Of a stretch of 64,000 nt of DNA, positions 61,067 through 64,000 are shown one piece after another. Every line of letters starts with the position of its first letter. Positions within the stretch are counted from its first letter, which is position 1. The notes beneath the pieces are model-generated. The model saw nothing but the letters and a program-made list of their open reading frames with translations, did not search any database and had not been told where the DNA came from. A program made the translations under genes and the position numbers. The stretch is from Melieria omissa. Lineage: Eukaryota; Arthropoda; Insecta; Diptera; Ulidiidae. The stretch spans positions 116,342,572 to 116,406,571 of the forward strand of contig OZ020268.1 in the NCBI GenBank assembly GCA_963971225.1, written 5' to 3'.

Positions 61067-63591
61067 CTGCAAATACAACAAAAACACAAAAAGCAAATTT
61101 AAAATGTAAAGAGAAAAGAATGTGCCAGCAGGCGGTCAGATAAAACGTCAGAAATGTGCAGTAAGTAAAGTAATTAAAAAGTACTTAAGCAAGAAAAATG
61201 CTATCGACTGATATACATACACACACACATACACACAGCGCAACACACCTGCGATAAACAATGCGCCGTTGCTGTAATTTATTATCGTTATCCTTGAAGA
61301 AGTACCGTCGTATGCCGCTCAGATACGACCGAAAGTATTCGCGCCAATTAATCGTTGCTATATTGAACTGCAGCAGTCGTCCGTCGTCCGTATCGCTGAG
61401 CAGCGCATCCAATTCGTCAATGTTGTGATGTGCGAATTTCCACTCCTTCATGCCGAACCATGACATCATGTAGATGATTTTCGTTATTTTACGATATGCC
61501 TTTATGTAGCTGTAAACGAATGCGAGATGAGGCAAAAAGAGGAGAAATATTATTTTTATAAAATGTGAGTTAAATACAGAAAAAGGAAAATAATACAGAA
61601 ACAATGCGAAAACATGCTAAGAAGCCGGTAACAAATGCAGCTCATGCTGAACGCGACAACGTATTGTGGAGAGGAAAAATAATTTCGAGACCGCAATGCA
61701 TGAAACTACTGGGTTGTTTGTGAAATTACGGAATCTTATTAAGGAAGATGCGAGAAATTTCAGTGTCCAGATCCAAGCAAAGGATGCCTACTTTTGCTCT
61801 CCCTTCGAGCTGCCCATCCCCTGTCAATAAATAAGTTGATGGCATTTTCTATCTGCTGTGGACGATTGCGTTGTATCCCTTCTGTGTGGATGCCATAGAT
61901 AGAGACATGGTAGAAGGTACCAACAGTTAAGTTTTATTTTTGTTTGGACATTTCAAAGTCCCTAAAAACAATCGTTCTGGAGGACAACTTATAATTTGAT
62001 CGTTTAAGCATTTGATCTCTAAGTTTACTGCTGCTTTCTTTTAAGGTTTTGGAAAAAAATTGTGCAAAGTGTTATTGACTTTTTATGTTTTAGTAATTTC
62101 AAATACTTTCCATGAATTATTGTTATGGTTTTCTCCCCCATCGAAAGTGACTGAGCATAACAATTAAAAACGTTTTAAAATGGCTTTCTTTAGTTCAATG
62201 CAATCGGTCGCTGGCACAAAGCAGTGCTTCATCACAACACAACCCCAACAACTCTGCTCATGCCACACAAATCCACTCCAGACTCATTGTTCAATGTAAA
62301 CGAGCGACAAACCAGCACAACACAGAAACGACAAAAGCAAAATGAACGAACATATCAAGCGATAAACTTCACTTTCATACTTACATGCGCTTTTGTCCCG
62401 TTACCAGGGCAATTAAATCTAAAATATAAGCGGGTATGTGGTGCAGGAAAAACGAAACGGCGTAATGTAATGGCTTCGATGGAATTATAACGTACGAGAA
62501 GCACCTGCGACGGTAATGCGGACGAAGCGTTCGAATGCGGTCCGATGCGGTTCAGCAACGAAGCACAAACACACACACACATACACACATAAGGGAGAGC
62601 GCGTCCAAGTAGCGGCGAGGCGGAGCGGGGCAAGTGCACATAAACACATAATTTTTTCCAATAATGCCACAAAAGTTGACATTGTTGTTGTTGTTGTTGT
62701 CGTTGTTGGCCATACACATAGTTGTTGCGTTTGTGTTGTTTTGTTTTTTTGCATTGTCGCAGTTGTAGTTGCAGCAGCATTGCAGATAAAGTCAACGTCG
62801 GATCAGCGCAGCAACGTGCGGTCGTAGGTGGTCGGCGGCAAAATGGCGCACAGCATACGGTTCGTTCATTCATTGGATGCGTTAGTTCGTTCGTACGACA
62901 CGGTTTAGTTGGCATTAAAGGCGATTTATATTTTTGCCATAGCGTTTGTTGTGCATTGTATTTGTGTTGTTGTTGTTGTTGTTGTGCCATTTATTATAGC
63001 GTTTTATGTGTTGTTTATAAATTATGCCGCGCGTTATTAGTGCAACGCGCATTGGTGGCATGAAACGAGAACGAAAATAAAAGTGAAAGCATTAAAAATT
63101 TAAATGCTAAACCGTACTAAACTAAAATGCCACAAATGCAGCATTGGCCACAGAGACACAATGTATCTGTGTGTGTGTGTGACAATGAAATAATTTATGG
63201 TCGCATTGCAGTTGGCACTGACTGTCTGCTCTGGTTGCTGCTTCTTTTTCAATTTATTTATTTTTTATTCTATTTTGTTTTCTCGATTGTCCACTCGAGT
63301 GACCATTGCAGCAGTAACGTTCAGCCGCAACGACAACGGTTTGTTGCCATTGTGACATTGCTTCGTGTGGCTCAAGTTGCAGGTGCAGCAAAATCGAAAA
63401 CAGCGAGCGAGCCAACACGTGGCTCGCTCTCGAACAATGTGACTTACCATAAAGCCTTGTCAAATGGCTCGTGAAAGCCTTGACGTGACAAATGCATATA
63501 CTGGCCCCATGTTAAGTTGTTCCGATCGAAAATGTAATTGTAGACTGGTAGCTCAGCCCTGGATTGGCACTCGTGCTGGCGCAGCATAAAT
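60955..63591 (-). CDS. Fatty acyl-CoA reductase, C-terminal 211 residues (four exons; 5' part outside the window)
   Basis: Four minus-strand exons (63591-63448, 62504-62385, 61509-61249, 61066-60955) join with consistent phase and GT-AG introns into one open frame ending in TGA. The product reads through LPVYNYIFDRNN, TWGQYMHLSRQGFHEPFDK, a hydrophobic stretch, AYRKITKIIYMMSWFG, EWKFAHHNIDEL and INWREYFRSYLSGIRRYFFK. These match the end of the reductase domain and the FAR_C (sterile) domain of insect fatty acyl-CoA reductases, NADPH-dependent membrane enzymes that make fatty alcohols for waxes and cuticular lipids. Family members are about 500 residues, so roughly 40% is present. The NAD-binding motif and the catalytic YxxxK lie in missing upstream exons. 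Two hydrophobic segments (exon 2 of those seen, and the last exon) fit the usual membrane anchors. No in-frame stops or frameshifts are visible, so it looks functional. The exact paralogue cannot be named. Confidence 0.93.
61067..61248 (-). other. Reductase intron 3
   Basis: GT-AG intron of 182 bp on the minus strand containing a short CA/TG tract. Nothing else is seen in it. Confidence 0.8.
61249..61509 (-). CDS. Fatty acyl-CoA reductase exon (third of four, FAR_C core)
   Basis: 261 bp. The acceptor tttacag follows a good polypyrimidine tract, and the donor is CAG/gtgtgt. It encodes YIKAYRKITKII, MMSWFGMKEWKF, HHNIDELDALLSD and NWREYFRSYLSGIRRYFFKD, the diagnostic core of the FAR_C domain. 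The open frame runs on past both splice sites into intron sequence (including a CA-repeat-encoded tail), so the exon is shorter than the ORF. Confidence 0.92.
61510..62384 (-). other. Reductase intron 2
   Basis: GT-AG intron of 875 bp. AT-rich, with no coding sequence or mobile element that I recognise. Confidence 0.8.
62385..62504 (-). CDS. Fatty acyl-CoA reductase exon (second of four)
   Basis: 120 bp between a gtcgcag acceptor and a gtaagtatg donor. It encodes CFSYVIIPSKPLHYA followed by the hydrophobic segment VSFFLHHIPAYILDLIALV and TGQKR, the membrane-associated stretch that precedes the YRKI motif in insect reductases. It is too short and start-less to be seen as an ORF, but phase and homology fit both neighbours exactly. 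Confidence 0.88.
62505..63447 (-). other. Reductase intron 1 in the window
   Basis: GT-AG intron of 943 bp with CA, CAA and GTT tracts (62565-62590, 62680-62708, 62958-62990). Gln-, Thr- or Val-rich open frames here are translations of those simple repeats. Confidence 0.8.
63448..63591 (-). CDS. Fatty acyl-CoA reductase exon (first of four in the window)
   Basis: 144 bp. On the minus strand a cttcacag acceptor precedes the exon and a gtaagt donor follows it. It starts with the last base of a split codon and ends with TG, which the next exon's G completes to Trp. It encodes the join between the Rossmann domain and FAR_C (ELPVYNYIFDRNN ... FHEPFDKALW). No further upstream exon is seen up to 64000. 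Confidence 0.9.
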
Positions 63592-64000
63592 CTGTGAAGT
63601 TAGAGGAAGAAAACAAACTGTTTAAATTTTTGAACTAACTATGTAGGTGAAGATTAAGAGTTAAGATAGAAAGCAAGACAGAACTTTCGATTGCAGAACT
63701 TTGAGGGAAGCAGAAAATAAGAACGATATGGCCTAAACAAACAGATATTGACGTGAAATTTACGGTTATGTACCCGTATTGATGTTAGATAAATGTATTT
63801 CTGACTCTTTTCATTTGAATAAAAGGAGCTACAGCGATTCCAAACTGCGAGTTTTTTAGTTTTTCGTTTTGAATTTTTTTATTATTAAATTTATTTGGGT
63901 TGCAGTGTCCTGTGAGAGAAAAAATCCAAAAATTTTGGAGTTTGAGTTAGTGTTCGTTAAGTCGTGGTTCGAAGCAAAACCCTGTGACCACAGCATAAGA
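63592..64000. other. Right edge, upstream intron of the reductase
   Basis: No further reductase exon or mobile element was recognised in these 409 bases. They are inferred to belong to the next upstream intron. Confidence 0.5.

Noticed and set aside
61185..61604. Extended N- and C-terminal parts of the open frame around the third reductase exon
   Set aside because: A strong acceptor at 61510 and donor at 61248 and the phase of neighbouring exons show the flanking parts are intron.
62355..62990. 211-residue Gln-rich minus-strand frame
   Set aside because: It runs through intron 1 of the reductase and translates CAA tracts; its end crosses a real exon in the wrong frame.

Overview
The window is gene-poor, AT-rich insect DNA, most likely from a higher dipteran. 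The signs are short GT-AG introns in the one real gene, many (CA)n, (CAA)n and (ACAT)n tracts, and remnants of Tc1/mariner, hAT-like, piggyBac-like and several non-LTR retrotransposon families. A tephritid-type fly is plausible, but the sequence does not prove it.

The dominant structure is a direct duplication of about 21.5 kb. Positions 8213-29738 and 29939-51474 read as the same sequence. I saw only one 10-bp tandem-duplication difference (absent near 13510, present near 35231-35240) and one base difference in a microsatellite (g at 14363). Copy 1 ends exactly where a 200-N gap begins (29739-29938) and copy 2 begins exactly where it ends. This is the signature of two overlapping contig ends (or two haplotypes) scaffolded end to end without merging, so everything in 8213-29738 should be counted once.

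Layout. 1-8200: a large AAAAT/AAAAG pentanucleotide array, a 1.9-kb hAT-like element with an 8-bp target duplication, a tRNA-derived SINE, and the left part of a piggyBac-like element. 8213-29738 (and its copy): the piggyBac-like remnant, palindromes, a twice-occurring 66-bp hairpin, a second tRNA-derived SINE whose A-rich tail has grown into an AAAAT microsatellite, a TTAA-flanked MITE, a 5'-truncated non-LTR insertion, a Tc1-like MITE, an internally deleted mariner, a 2.8-kb fold-back element, an 888-bp element with RAG/Transib-like CACAGTG ends, and a Jockey-like fragment at the contig end. 51475-59500: an RNase H-bearing non-LTR fragment and further MITE copies in otherwise unassigned DNA. 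59520-60824: a degenerate minisatellite built on the palindromic core CGTATACG, interrupted by a 5'-truncated non-LTR insertion. 60955-63591: the only convincing cellular gene, the last four coding exons (211 residues) of a fatty acyl-CoA reductase on the minus strand. Its 5' part lies beyond the right edge.

There is no operon-like organisation. The mobile elements explain most of the recognisable sequence, and one SINE shares its 3' end with one of the LINE fragments, suggesting a donor-parasite pair. Long stretches such as 9505-13671 and 14496-16785 carry no gene I can support.
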